Positions 1 to 9,579 of a DNA stretch of 31,082 bases are shown in pieces. The translations under genes were made by a program, and so were the position numbers. The first letter of the stretch is position 1; the number at the start of each line of letters is the position of its first letter. Under the pieces are notes generated by a model, which was not told where the DNA came from, searched no databases, and saw nothing but the letters and a program-made list of their open reading frames with translations. Source of the DNA: Isotricha intestinalis (Eukaryota; Ciliophora; Litostomatea; Vestibuliferida; Isotrichidae); the NCBI GenBank assembly GCA_023807065.1, contig JAJJLU010003790.1, positions 1-31,082 on the forward strand, written 5' to 3'.

Positions 1-1638
1 TTTATTAATTTCCTTCAAATCATCAATTTCTTTAATTATTTTTTTTTCAAAATCTTCAATAATATTTATTATATTTTCTTTATCTTCAATAATAATTGAA
101 TATTCAATTTCATTTTTTTTTTCTTCTTCTTTTTTTTCAAAGTTGTTATTTTCTTGTTCTTCTTTTTTTTTTTCATTATTGTTGTTCCCATTCGGTGTTA
201 TAATTCTAGTTACTTCATTATTTTTTTTTTCTTGTGTTATTTTATTTTTAATTTCTGTTGTTTTATCATTCAATTTTTTTCGTAAATTATTTTCTTCATC
301 ATTATCTTCAGAATTTTTAATTATTTCACTATCTTCATTTTTTGAGTGTTCATATTTTTTTTTATCTTCATATTTTTCTTTTTCTTTTTTTAAATAATTA
401 ATAATTTCTTCTTTTATTTTCTCTTTTTTTTCATTTAATTCTTTCTCTCTTTTTTCTTTCTCTATTCTTTTTTGTTCATTTAAACAAATATTTAATTCAT
501 CTTCAAATACTTCTAATTCATTTTTAGTTTGATTTAATTCTTTCTTTTTTTCATCAACTGATACTTTTAAATTTTCTATTTCTCTTACTTTTTTTTCAAA
601 ATCAATTATTTTTTTTAAATATTCTTCCTTTTTTTCCTTTTCTATTATAGTTTTTTGAATATTTTCTTTATGTTTATAAATTTTTTTTGTTAAATTATTT
701 CTGTCAATTGAATAATCATAATGATTTTTATCAAATAAATTATGCTCTTCAACTTTTTGTTTTAATTTATTTATTATTCTTTCATTATTATCTTTTGGTA
801 AATAAATTCCTCCTTCAATTAATTGAATAAATTTTTCAGGATTATCAATTGTTTTAACTATTCTTTTGGTTTTTTTATTTTCAACAAATTCATAAAATGA
901 AGATAATTTAAATTTCATATTATTATTTATAAAATTATGATTAAGCGAATATTTATTCATTTCAATTTGATCATCTATTCTTTTCAATTCATTTATGTTT
1001 AAAACATATTTATATAAATGATTATGATTTGAGAAATATTTTGTTTCATCTTGATTATAATAATAATTTAACATTAATTCTGAATTAACATTAAAACACA
1101 TTTCATCATCTTTTTGAATATCTTCACAACCAACTCTTCTAATCAATTGAATGATATTTGTGTCCGAATAATTATTTAAATTGCAATAAACTTCATAATT
1201 ATTAAATTCATAAATTTTATTAAAAGAATCCATATTCAATTTTCCAAAATGAGAATAATAACCATATAAAGCAGCACCAACACTAGTACATTCATCAATT
1301 AAAATACCTTTTGAAATAGGAATTTGTTCATTCCAAATTGACATAATTTCCTTTTGAATAATTGGAGTTCTCATTATATTACCTGCCATTTCTATTGTTA
1401 AATTTTGAGGGAAAAATTCTTGATAAATTTCATTACTAAAATCACTAAAATTTTTAATTATTGTTTCTAAATCATTTTTTATTATTTTTTCAAACTCATC
1501 TCTTGTTAAAAAATAATCTAAATCTTCTTCATTAAAAAATGCTTCTACTATAATATTTATTTCATTATTTACTGTTAATTTTTTTCTTGCTATTTCTATT
1601 GCCTCTTTTTCTTCTTCTATTATCTTAATTTTTTTCAT
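1..1638 (-). CDS. Hsp70/Hsp110-family chaperone, lacking the N-terminal half of the ATPase domain; runs off the left edge
   Basis: The minus-strand frame opens at the ATG at 1636-1638 and stays open for 546 codons to the window edge, so the C-terminus lies outside. Residues about 1-130 match the second half of an Hsp70/Hsp110 nucleotide-binding domain: the helix ending in ARKKLTVNNEINI, then VEAFF and TRDEFE, the phosphate-loop region MAGNIMRTPIIQKEI (normally GGxxRxP) and IDECTSVGAALYGYY. A divergent middle region and a long Lys/Glu-rich helical tail (from about residue 300) follow, as in Hsp110-type nucleotide exchange factors. The first roughly 230 residues of the fold, with the DxG phosphate-1 motif, are absent. 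Only 206 bases separate this start from the next gene, and I see no Hsp70-like coding there. It could be a truncated paralogue, a pseudogene or an assembly artefact. Family assignment is fairly sure; function is not. Confidence 0.72.
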   Translation of the reverse strand, partial: MKKIKIIEEEKEAIEIARKKLTVNNEINIIVEAFFNEEDLDYFLTRDEFEKIIKNDLETIIKNFSDFSNEIYQEFFPQNLTIEMAGNIMRTPIIQKEIMSIWNEQIPISKGILIDECTSVGAALYGYYSHFGKLNMDSFNKIYEFNNYEVYCNLNNYSDTNIIQLIRRVGCEDIQKDDEMCFNVNSELMLNYYYNQDETKYFSNHNHLYKYVLNINELKRIDDQIEMNKYSLNHNFINNNMKFKLSSFYEFVENKKTKRIVKTIDNPEKFIQLIEGGIYLPKDNNERIINKLKQKVEEHNLFDKNHYDYSIDRNNLTKKIYKHKENIQKTIIEKEKKEEYLKKIIDFEKKVREIENLKVSVDEKKKELNQTKNELEVFEDELNICLNEQKRIEKEKREKELNEKKEKIKEEIINYLKKEKEKYEDKKKYEHSKNEDSEIIKNSEDNDEENNLRKKLNDKTTEIKNKITQEKKNNEVTRIITPNGNNNNEKKKEEQENNNFEKKEEEKKNEIEYSIIIEDKENIINIIEDFEKKIIKEIDDLKEINK

Positions 1639-1844
1639 TTGAGTCCAAGTAATTTACTTATTGATTACCATAATTTAAAAGATATATTAATTTTTTATTT
1701 ATTATTTAATGGAATTATATACTTTTTTATTATTTGTTTATGGAAGATTTTGAATTGTGAATTTTTGTTTACTGTAAAATTAAAAAATAATTTTTTATAT
1801 TAATTTTTTTATTAATTATTTAATTTTTATATTTAGAAAAGCTT

Positions 1845-2456
1845 TTATTTAGATTGATTTAAATTTTTATTGATTGTTTTATTTTTCTTTCTAAATATGA
1901 AAAATAATAATAATCCAAAAATAAAAGAAATAACATATTGATTGGAAGTATTATTGAAATAATGAGGAATAAAATTATTAACAAGAATAAAAGCTATAAT
2001 TTGTAAACTAAAAATTTTTCCTAATCCTTGAATTTTAAAACCAATCCAAGATAAAAAGTAAAAAATATAAATGATCCCCATATAAAAAATAAAATTAAAA
2101 AAAGAATTTCCAATTAAATTAAATATATTATTATAATTTTTATCTTTTTCAAAGTCTTCTTTAACCTTTTTATACGCTAATTCAATATTTTTTAATTTTT
2201 TTTTTCCTTCTTCACTTTCATCATGTAAATATTCCTTTTTTAATTTCATATAAACCTCTGTAAATTTAGAAAAATCACTCCAAGGAGGAATATGAAAAAT
2301 AAAATAAGGATTTGGATAAATTTCAATTGTTACTTTTTTATTTTTTTTTTTTTCTGAATATTCAAAATTAAATAAATCTTCTTCATTTTCTTCAATAGTT
2401 TTCCCAATAATAAAATTAAAAGAAGTAAAGAGTAAAAAACTAAATAAAACTTTCAT
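1845..2456 (-). CDS. Signal-peptide membrane protein with a degenerate J-domain-like region
   Basis: 203 residues. The N-terminus (MKVLFSFLLFTSFNFIIG) looks like a signal peptide. Residues 49-103 read like a DnaJ J-domain (NPYFIFHIPPWSDF, then helix II KLKKEYLHDESEE, then a helix III with IELAYKKVKED). The HPD tripeptide that stimulates Hsp70 ATPase is replaced by LHD (residues 77-79). Residues about 111-137, 147-163 and 173-189 are hydrophobic and probably membrane-spanning, and the tail is Lys/Asn-rich. By analogy with membrane J-proteins it may sit in the ER membrane with the J-like part in the lumen; this is inference. It lies 206 bases upstream of the Hsp70/Hsp110-like gene on the same strand. 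Stop is TAA. The fold call is tentative because the signature motif is lost. Confidence 0.68.
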   Translation of the reverse strand: MKVLFSFLLFTSFNFIIGKTIEENEEDLFNFEYSEKKKNKKVTIEIYPNPYFIFHIPPWSDFSKFTEVYMKLKKEYLHDESEEGKKKLKNIELAYKKVKEDFEKDKNYNNIFNLIGNSFFNFIFYMGIIYIFYFLSWIGFKIQGLGKIFSLQIIAFILVNNFIPHYFNNTSNQYVISFIFGLLLFFIFRKKNKTINKNLNQSK

Positions 2457-2832
2457 TTTTTAAATTCACTTGATTGTAATATAAATATTAAATAAATTAT
2501 ATTATATTATATAAAAAATTAAAAAAGTTTAAAAAAATATAATTAAAAAAATTATAAAAACCAAAAAATCAAAAAAATAATAAAAGAAAAAACCATCTTA
2601 TGAAATTTTAATAATAGTTAAATTTGTATAATAGATTAATTTTTTTTTGTAGAATAAGATTTAAAATTTGAATATAATGAATGTTAAATGTCTTATTTCA
2701 AAACGCTTATTAAATTCTAAATATATATTTAATTTGAAAAATTCAATATCAGAAATAAATTCAACAAATATCATTTTAAAAAATTAATTTAAAAAAGAAT
2801 AAAAATAAAAAGTTAAGATTTTTAATATATTT

Positions 2833-3174
2833 TTAACTATAATATTCTACATAATCCATTCCAAAATTGTCTGCACTTCCCGTTCCAGCAACACAAGAGC
2901 TTTTTGTTCCATAATAAACATGACCTCGATGAGTTTTATTATTTTCACAATATATATAACAATATTTTGAAGGAGGATTGAAACTTTTTGTTAAACCTAA
3001 ATTTTCAAAGACTTTTCTCATTTCTTTTGCTCTAATTGGTCTTCCTTTTTTACAACAATATGTTCCAGCAGGATTTTTTGATAAAACATTTTTATTAATC
3101 ATCCAATTAGATAAATAATGAGCACAATTGTTCGTAAATTGTTCTTCACATACACATGAATTTGTATAACTCAT
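2833..3174 (-). CDS. Small Cys-rich protein of bacterial appearance, possible NlpC/Tae4-like fold
   Basis: 113 residues with eight Cys (7, 9, 17, 40, 41, 72, 76, 94) and no signal peptide. NNCAHYLSNWM places Cys17 at the start of a helix. YCCKKGRPIRAKEMRKVF follows, and then a His in RGHVYYGTKSSC (His85). The order Cys-on-helix then His-before-a-strand is that of NlpC/P60-like papain-fold enzymes, including bacterial amidases of the Tae4 kind, so Cys17/His85 could be a catalytic pair. I have only pattern resemblance. The protein has a different composition from its Lys/Asn-rich neighbours, and its DNA is visibly less AT-rich. That, with an intron-free ORF of bacterial size, suggests lateral transfer, but this is inference. 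It could equally be a structural Cys-rich protein. Stop is TAA; the neighbours are unrelated. Confidence 0.65.
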   Translation of the reverse strand: MSYTNSCVCEEQFTNNCAHYLSNWMINKNVLSKNPAGTYCCKKGRPIRAKEMRKVFENLGLTKSFNPPSKYCYIYCENNKTHRGHVYYGTKSSCVAGTGSADNFGMDYVEYYS

Positions 3175-3289
3175 TATTATTATAAAATATTAATGTTTTT
3201 GTTTATAAAGATTAAGAATAGATTAACTATTTTTTAACCTCTTTTAAATTAATTTAAAATAACTCAATATATAAAATATCAAATCTAAT

Positions 3290-4215
3290 TATAAATCAAT
3301 AACAGGAACTTTCAATGATATGGTTGGAGGAGATTTAAATGAAAATATAAAAAAATTAATGAAAGTAAAGGTTGTTTTAATACTCTTTTTAAAATATTAT
3401 CCCATAAAGTAAATATATTAAATTTCCTTATCCAGTTCAAATTAATTTATGCAAATATAAAAAATTATTCTTGAAAAAATCAATTTTTTTTCTTATATTA
3501 CCTTATATTAATCAAAGTTTAATATTAATATCATCAAAATTTATATTTCATTATTTTGGTTTTATTAAATCAAAAGATATTTAAAGAATGATTTTAAATG
3601 TGGTTAAATAATTTCTTTGAATACTAATTATCTTGTTATTAGATTTTGAAAAAAATTATTATAATAAATTTAATATTTATCAACAATTTGCATCAATTTC
3701 ATCTGATTTTTAGGTTCCTTTAAATTTATGTGAAAAATAATGTTTAAATTAGATCAATAACAACATCAATAATAATAATCAAAATAATTTATATGTTATC
3801 TTGAATTACATTAAAATGCAAAAAATAAAAAGAAAAATGTCAGAAAGAAGAAAAAAGTAAGAATCAAAATAAAATAAAACAGGTTAAATTACTAATTTTA
3901 GAGATTTAAAAAAATAAAGATAAATTAAATGCTGTTTATATTGCTTATTTTGATACTACTAATAAAGTACACAAAATTTAAGAAATTAAAATAATTTAAT
4001 TCAATTAAATAAAAATATAGATATTATAAAGAAGAGAATAAAGAAGATGAAGACACTAATTTTTTTATTTTAAACATTTATATGAAAATTTTTCTGCGCG
4101 AAATAATACTAAATCAAAATATAATTTAGTGAAAAAGATTATAATCCATATGATGAAATTATTATTCTAAATTAAAAAAAATAATAATAATAATGATATG
4201 AGTCGGAAATTTATA
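3290..4215 (+). pseudogene. Decayed plus-strand ORF(s), not recognised
   Basis: No intact ORF is present, but protein-like pieces can be read on the plus strand in more than one frame. One piece is open from 3408 to 3581 (58 codons, containing IKFPYPVQINLCKYKK). Another at 3928-3978 contains NAVYIAYFDTTNKVHK, and a third at about 4013-4126 contains YYKEENKEDEDTNFFILN. They are separated by TAA, TAG or TGA codons and frame changes. Composition resembles the local coding style rather than the spacers. I do not recognise a family. The remaining part of the gap, about 4280-4812, is T-rich DNA with nothing I can support. Confidence 0.35.
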
Positions 4216-4812
4216 ATAAAAATGGAAATAATAATAATGCAGCAATTCTCCTATTTTAATGTTATTATTTTTTGATAAAAATATATTTAAAGCTTTCTAA
4301 AAATTGAATTTTCATGAATATTTAATTCCTTCATACATTTCTTTAAATCATTATATCAAATTGCTCATTTTAATTCATAACAATCAATTATATTAGATTG
4401 TTTTATTTTAAAAAAAAATTCTATCTTACATTGCAATATCTCTTTTTTTTCATCTCATATTAATAAATTAATTTCCTTAATAATTATTTTCTCTTAATTA
4501 TTTTTTAAAATAAGGTAAACTTGTTTTTCTTTATCTTTCATTAATTTTCAATTTTTAATATTTAGATTTCAAATCATTTCTAATACTTCTATTTGATTAT
4601 ATAACAATTATTTTAACTTTCATTCTAATTTTAATTTATAACAAATTAAATTCTTTAAAATATATAATGTCATTGTTTATTTACTTATTTTTTCATTTTA
4701 TATTTTGATATTAAATATTTCTTTATATTTTTATAAGTGTATCTTTAAAAATATAATTTATTTTTTAATAAAATTCATAGATTATATTTATTTAAATATA
4801 ATTCAAAATAAA

Positions 4813-7131
4813 TTATAAATTTTCTAAACTTGCATAATTTAATTTAATTGGATAATAGTAACTTCTTAAATTCCTTTTTTTTTTTTTATTTAATTTTTCT
4901 TTTAATTCTTCTTCATTATAACGAGTAATTGAAATAAAAGAATTTAATTCACTATTTTTTATTGTAGAAGTTCTATTACTATTATATCCTTTATTTAAAA
5001 AATATGGTTGATGTTTTAAATTTATTGTATTTCCATTTTTAACAGAATAAAAATCAGGTAAATCAATTTTAATTTTTTTCTTTTTTAAACATGAAAAATT
5101 AATAGGTAAAAATTTATTATTATTTAATTTCGAAATTATTTCACTATTCTTATCATATTTGAATTTTGTTTGAATATTCTTTTCAGTATTTTCAATTTCT
5201 TTTTTTTTAATTAAAGCTAATTTTTTATCTTGTTTTTCTTTATTGATTAAATATCTAGTATGATCAGCTAGAAATTCGTTATTATTAATCATTTTTTTTA
5301 ATAAATTTATTTCATTACTATTATTTCTTTTAGTTTGAGTTAAATTTGAAATATGATGTGTTCTGACTTCAGGTAAATTACTCATAAAAGAATTATATTT
5401 TCTATCAATAATATTTGTATTTCTTTTAATTTTTTTGATTTTAAATAAATCTTCTATTTCTATATCATCATGAGGAATATAATCATTTTCAAAATTATAA
5501 TAATTTTTAATTAATTTTATTCTTTTTGGATTAGAAGGAAATAATTTATTTCTCATATATTTAATTTTTTCTTGTTCAAAATAAAATTGTTGATGTAATA
5601 TATCAATATGAGTTTGATTAAATTTTTTTAAACTTAAAGAAACATTTTGAGTACTTTCACTATAATTTTGTTCAATAGATTCTTTAAATTCTATAAATAA
5701 AGCATATTCATTTGTTTTTTCTTTATTTAATAATATTTTATCTATTTTTTCATATAAAATATAATCATATAAAAATTGAATTAATATTAAAAAATCTTCT
5801 ATTATTCCTAATTGATTAATAAAAATAATATCATTTTTTATTTTTGTTTTTCCTTTTGATAATTTTGATTTTTCAATTTCTAATTTGTTTTTTCTTCTAT
5901 TTTCATTTAAAACATTTGATTTTAAAATTAATTTTTCCATTGATAATATTTTTATTATTTCTTCATAGAAAATATTTTTTAAATTTTGAATATTAAATTT
6001 ATTAATCAAATCATCATATAATTGATAATAAATAGAAATTAAAGAAACTGAATCAAAAATATCAAAATCTAAAGGAATTAAATCTTCTTTTTTTATATGA
6101 AAATATTTTTCTAATATTGTATTTATTATAATTATTGTGATTTCTTTTGAAATTATATCTAAAGATAAAAATAAAATACTAGTTAAAATAATTAAAGAAA
6201 CTTTTAAAGAATCTTCTCCAATTGCTTTATTCTCCTTTAATTTTTCGGCAATTCCATATAAATGAATATTATTTATTTTTTGATTTTCATAAATTGAATC
6301 AGAATTAGATATATAAAAATTATGTATATTATTATTTAATTTTGATAATTGCTCATAGCAATTATTTAATAATAATAATTTCTTTTTTTCAATTTCTAAA
6401 TATTCTTTATGATTTCTTAAAGAATGAGAAGTATTAATTAAATCAACATTTAAAATGTGATCAATTCTTTTTGTATATCTTGAAAAAAATTTTTGTAATT
6501 CTAATAAATTTTTATTTTTAATATTTAAACGAGAACTTGAATTAATTTTTTCTTCTTCAAATACTTCTACATTTATTTTTAAAATACTACTTCTTCTTCC
6601 TTTTTTTTGTTGTTCTTTTAAAATAACTTTATCAATAATATAATTAATTTCATTATTTAACATAATTATTTTTGGATTATTATAAATAATATTTTTGATT
6701 AATTGAGTTTCATTCAAATCAACATCAAAAATAACAGTCGTTAAACCATTTATTTGTAAAATTTTATTTTCATTAAAATGGTCAATAGATAATCTTATAT
6801 AACCAAAAATATTTTTTTTATTTAAAGGAGTAAAATCATCAATTATATTTTTATAAAGATCTAAATAATATATATTTGGAAGATATTCAATAAAATCAAT
6901 ATTTCTTAAAAAATTATGTGTTAAAGATAAATATTCTATATTTTGAAAATTATAAATTGCATTTAAATTTGTTGAATTAAATTCTAATGTTGATATTTGA
7001 GAAGAATTAAGAATTATTCCTTTTGTTAAAATATTATTTTTTTCTTTATTTTTATCTATATTATCATTATTTTCATTGTGATTAAATTTTTTTTCTAAGA
7101 ATGAAAAAATAATATCCGAAGTTATATCCAT
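4813..7131 (-). CDS. Leucine-rich-repeat protein with a long helical C-terminal part
   Basis: 772 residues. After an Asn/Lys-rich start, residues about 45-115 contain several LRR units of the short SDS22-like type (for example NIEYLSLTHNFLRNIDF and NIYYLDLYKNIIDDF), followed by a capping-like segment to about 175. The middle third is predominantly helical and includes hydrophobic stretches such as SLIILTSILFLSLDIISKE, which look more like packed helices than membrane spans. The last third is basic and low-complexity (KIKKIKRNTN, KKKKIKIDL). LRR plus coiled-coil proteins of this design are common in cilia and centrosomes of protists, but no specific orthologue is recognised. It starts 134 bases from the oppositely directed gene at 7266, suggesting a shared promoter region. 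Stop is TAA. Confidence 0.8.
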   Translation of the reverse strand: MDITSDIIFSFLEKKFNHNENNDNIDKNKEKNNILTKGIILNSSQISTLEFNSTNLNAIYNFQNIEYLSLTHNFLRNIDFIEYLPNIYYLDLYKNIIDDFTPLNKKNIFGYIRLSIDHFNENKILQINGLTTVIFDVDLNETQLIKNIIYNNPKIIMLNNEINYIIDKVILKEQQKKGRRSSILKINVEVFEEEKINSSSRLNIKNKNLLELQKFFSRYTKRIDHILNVDLINTSHSLRNHKEYLEIEKKKLLLLNNCYEQLSKLNNNIHNFYISNSDSIYENQKINNIHLYGIAEKLKENKAIGEDSLKVSLIILTSILFLSLDIISKEITIIIINTILEKYFHIKKEDLIPLDFDIFDSVSLISIYYQLYDDLINKFNIQNLKNIFYEEIIKILSMEKLILKSNVLNENRRKNKLEIEKSKLSKGKTKIKNDIIFINQLGIIEDFLILIQFLYDYILYEKIDKILLNKEKTNEYALFIEFKESIEQNYSESTQNVSLSLKKFNQTHIDILHQQFYFEQEKIKYMRNKLFPSNPKRIKLIKNYYNFENDYIPHDDIEIEDLFKIKKIKRNTNIIDRKYNSFMSNLPEVRTHHISNLTQTKRNNSNEINLLKKMINNNEFLADHTRYLINKEKQDKKLALIKKKEIENTEKNIQTKFKYDKNSEIISKLNNNKFLPINFSCLKKKKIKIDLPDFYSVKNGNTINLKHQPYFLNKGYNSNRTSTIKNSELNSFISITRYNEEELKEKLNKKKKRNLRSYYYPIKLNYASLENL

Positions 7132-7265
7132 TTTTTTATAAAAATTTTCACTAATAAAATTTATTAAAAATTATATATATTTTTAATTGATTCAAATAAA
7201 AAAATGAAATACTTATAAAATATTTCTTTAACTTTATAACAATAATAAATATTAAAGTATTTTAA
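7132..7265. promoter_or_regulatory. Short shared intergenic region between two divergent starts
   Basis: 134 bases of nearly pure A/T separate the ATG of the LRR gene (minus) from the ATG of the beta-propeller-like gene (plus). Both core promoters must lie here or overlap the genes. No specific element can be picked out, because TATA-like strings occur everywhere in such DNA. Confidence 0.4.
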
Positions 7266-8318
7266 ATGGAAGATATAAAAAATAGAATTCAATATTCAAA
7301 TTTTAAGAATTCTATTAATATAATAAAAATTAAAGAACTTGATTTTGTTAAAAATATTAAATATGCAATTCCAATTGAAAATAATAATTTTTTAATAGTT
7401 TATAATGAGAAAAAAATGATTATTATTTTATTACCTGAAAATATTGATAATTATTTTACATTTTTTCATGATGATTTTGAATTTATAAATTATGTAAAAA
7501 GATTAAACAATAATAATATATTAATTTGTTTAATCAATAAATTTATTATTATTAAAATAAATTATAAGGAAAAAAAATATAATATTTTAGGAAGTTATGA
7601 TATTAATTTATCAACCCCAACTTTAAGTGAATTTTATAATGAAAATAAATTTTTGTTACTTAATGAGAATAAATGTATAATTTTTCAATATGAATTAAAA
7701 AAAAATAATTATTCAATGATAAAAGAAGCAATAATTGTTGAGAATAATAAAATTAATTATTATCATTTTTGTTATGGTTATCATCCAAAAAATAATAATA
7801 AAGAATTTATAGTTATTGATAATGATTCAATTATTTATTATAATTCAATTACATATGAAATGAAAGAAAAAATCGAAGATTTAAATAATATTTTTTTAAG
7901 TAATAATGATACAAATATTATTGAATGGAAAAATAATATTCTTTTAATTTGTCAATTTAGAAGAATTTGTATTTTTGACTCAAATACTCATAAAATAATA
8001 TTTCAAATTGAAAACACTGCAACATCATTATATTTTTTTAAAACTATTCAATTATTAAAAAATAATTCTATTATTATGGGAATATTTATTCATTCTAATG
8101 GTACTGTAGGTAGTAATTTAGAAATATTATCTTTAGATAATTTAAAAAAAGAATTTTATTATAATAAATTTTTCTACAAAGAAGAATTACCAATAAAAGG
8201 AACACAAAATGAAATGTTAAATATTGTTTTAAGTGAAAATAAAGATTATTTTATTTTAATGAGTGGAATGAGTAGATTTTTTGATCCAACAATTTCAATA
8301 TCAAAAATTGAATATTAA
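7266..8318 (+). CDS. Predicted beta-propeller (WD40-like) protein of unknown role
   Basis: 350 residues, rich in Ile, Asn, Tyr and Phe. The sequence alternates short hydrophobic strands with polar turns throughout: YAIPIENNNFLIVYNEKKM, NNNILICLINKFIIIKINY, NNILLICQFRRICIFDSN and NKDYFILMSGMSRFFDPT. The roughly 40-60 residue periodicity of 'value, readout, next value' strands is typical of divergent WD40 or Kelch-like propellers. Canonical WD dipeptides are not visible, so the family call rests on strand pattern only. There is no signal peptide or membrane segment. It is transcribed away from the LRR gene and converges on the UBC-like gene, with 127 bases between stop codons. Stop is TAA. Confidence 0.75.
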   Translation: MEDIKNRIQYSNFKNSINIIKIKELDFVKNIKYAIPIENNNFLIVYNEKKMIIILLPENIDNYFTFFHDDFEFINYVKRLNNNNILICLINKFIIIKINYKEKKYNILGSYDINLSTPTLSEFYNENKFLLLNENKCIIFQYELKKNNYSMIKEAIIVENNKINYYHFCYGYHPKNNNKEFIVIDNDSIIYYNSITYEMKEKIEDLNNIFLSNNDTNIIEWKNNILLICQFRRICIFDSNTHKIIFQIENTATSLYFFKTIQLLKNNSIIMGIFIHSNGTVGSNLEILSLDNLKKEFYYNKFFYKEELPIKGTQNEMLNIVLSENKDYFILMSGMSRFFDPTISISKIEY

Positions 8319-8445
8319 CAAATATATATTGCAATAAATAAACAAATAAAAAAAATTCTTCAAATTGTTTTTTTTTAAAAACAAACTTTAAATATTATTT
8401 AAATATTTTTTTTAAATCTACTCTTCAAAAAATAATTTTCTAAAT

Positions 8446-9579
8446 TTATTCATCTTCTTCTTTCATAATATTTTGAACATCTTTTCTCATTAAAACACTT
8501 TTCATAGTATTTAAATATTGTTTATTTTTATCTAAATAATCATCTCCTTTGGCAGAATAATATTCAATAGCTTTTCCACATAAAACCGAAAAAGTATTAA
8601 TAACATAATAACTAATTTCATTTCTATCTATTTTTTTCAATAAATTTTGAATATATTCTTCAATTTCATTAATTTTCATTTTATTAATATCTTTTGAAGT
8701 TAATCTTTTTTCACAAATTTGACCTCTAATTAATTTATTAGATTCAATTTTAATTTTTAAATTACTCATTCTTTTAACTAAAGCTTCTCTGAAAAATAAT
8801 ATATTTTCTATAATTAATTTTAATTGTTTTTCAATTCCTTTTTCTTCAGAATAAAAATTTAATCTAATAATTTTTTTTTCTTTATTTATTTGCATATCTG
8901 TAATTGAAAATAAAGTACTCCAAAAAATAATTTTTCCGAATGAAGGATCATTTTCAAAATTTTGAAATAATAATAAGCAATCATCACATAAAATTAAAGT
9001 AAATCCAATTTCAGTTTTATTCAAATTAAAAATAATATTATTTCTTAATTTATCATCAGAATCAAAAATAACTTTACAATTAAAAGAACTAACTAACATA
9101 TTATTATAATTTTTTAAATCATAAACAGAACCAATTAAGAAATTTCCATAAAAACAATAAGTCGTTGAAGTTAATATTTTTTTTAAAAAATTAGGTAAAA
9201 TTTGAGCTATTTGAACTAAAGTTATTTCTTTATTCCATTTTGGAATTATTGAACAAGCTAAATTTCTTCCATCCATTAAATTCGGGAAAAAAAAATTTGT
9301 TTTTGCCAAAATTTTTGGAGGAAATTCTGGGAAAGAATAATCTAATATTAGAAGAAATATTATTGTTTCTGGGAGATTTAAATATTTTTTTTCATTTAAA
9401 TTTATTCCTATTTTATTTCTGTCTACTATTATTTTTATATAATATCCCATTGGAAATTCTTTTATTTTAGAATAAAGACCATCTGTTAAAGTGGATAAAT
9501 TATCTATTTCTTCCTTTATTCTTTTTTGGTTTTCAGATGTGATTTGATATTCTTTTTTACCTTTAAATACATTTAACAT
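8446..9579 (-). CDS. UBC-like domain fused to a PH-like domain
   Basis: 377 residues. Residues about 15-150 follow the E2 ubiquitin-conjugating fold: helix 1 (NQKRIKEEIDNL), strands, the SFPEFPPKIL segment, FFFPNLMDG in place of the usual HPN...G, and PKWNKEITLVQIAQIL matching the 'W-SP-AL-TI' region. E2 enzymes have the catalytic Cys three residues after the Gly (GxxC). Here DGRNLACSII puts Cys109 five residues after Gly104, so activity is uncertain and a UEV-like non-catalytic role is possible. Residues about 168-272 look like a PH/GRAM-type fold (IGFTLILCDDCLLLFQNF, GKIIFWSTLFSITDMQI, then a helix FFREALVKRM). The C-terminus is helical and acidic. Start is the first ATG after a T-rich spacer; stop is TAA. 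The UBC call is fairly secure, the PH call less so. Confidence 0.75.
   Translation of the reverse strand: MLNVFKGKKEYQITSENQKRIKEEIDNLSTLTDGLYSKIKEFPMGYYIKIIVDRNKIGINLNEKKYLNLPETIIFLLILDYSFPEFPPKILAKTNFFFPNLMDGRNLACSIIPKWNKEITLVQIAQILPNFLKKILTSTTYCFYGNFLIGSVYDLKNYNNMLVSSFNCKVIFDSDDKLRNNIIFNLNKTEIGFTLILCDDCLLLFQNFENDPSFGKIIFWSTLFSITDMQINKEKKIIRLNFYSEEKGIEKQLKLIIENILFFREALVKRMSNLKIKIESNKLIRGQICEKRLTSKDINKMKINEIEEYIQNLLKKIDRNEISYYVINTFSVLCGKAIEYYSAKGDDYLDKNKQYLNTMKSVLMRKDVQNIMKEEDE

Noticed and set aside
143..397. 84-codon plus-strand ORF rich in Phe, Ser and Leu
   Set aside because: Antisense to the open Lys/Glu-rich tail of the Hsp70/Hsp110-like gene, whose frame is continuous here.
6121..6240. 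Possible membrane span in the LRR protein (SLIILTSILFLSLDIISKE)
   Set aside because: A single short hydrophobic helix inside a helical domain with no signal sequence; more likely a packed core helix.
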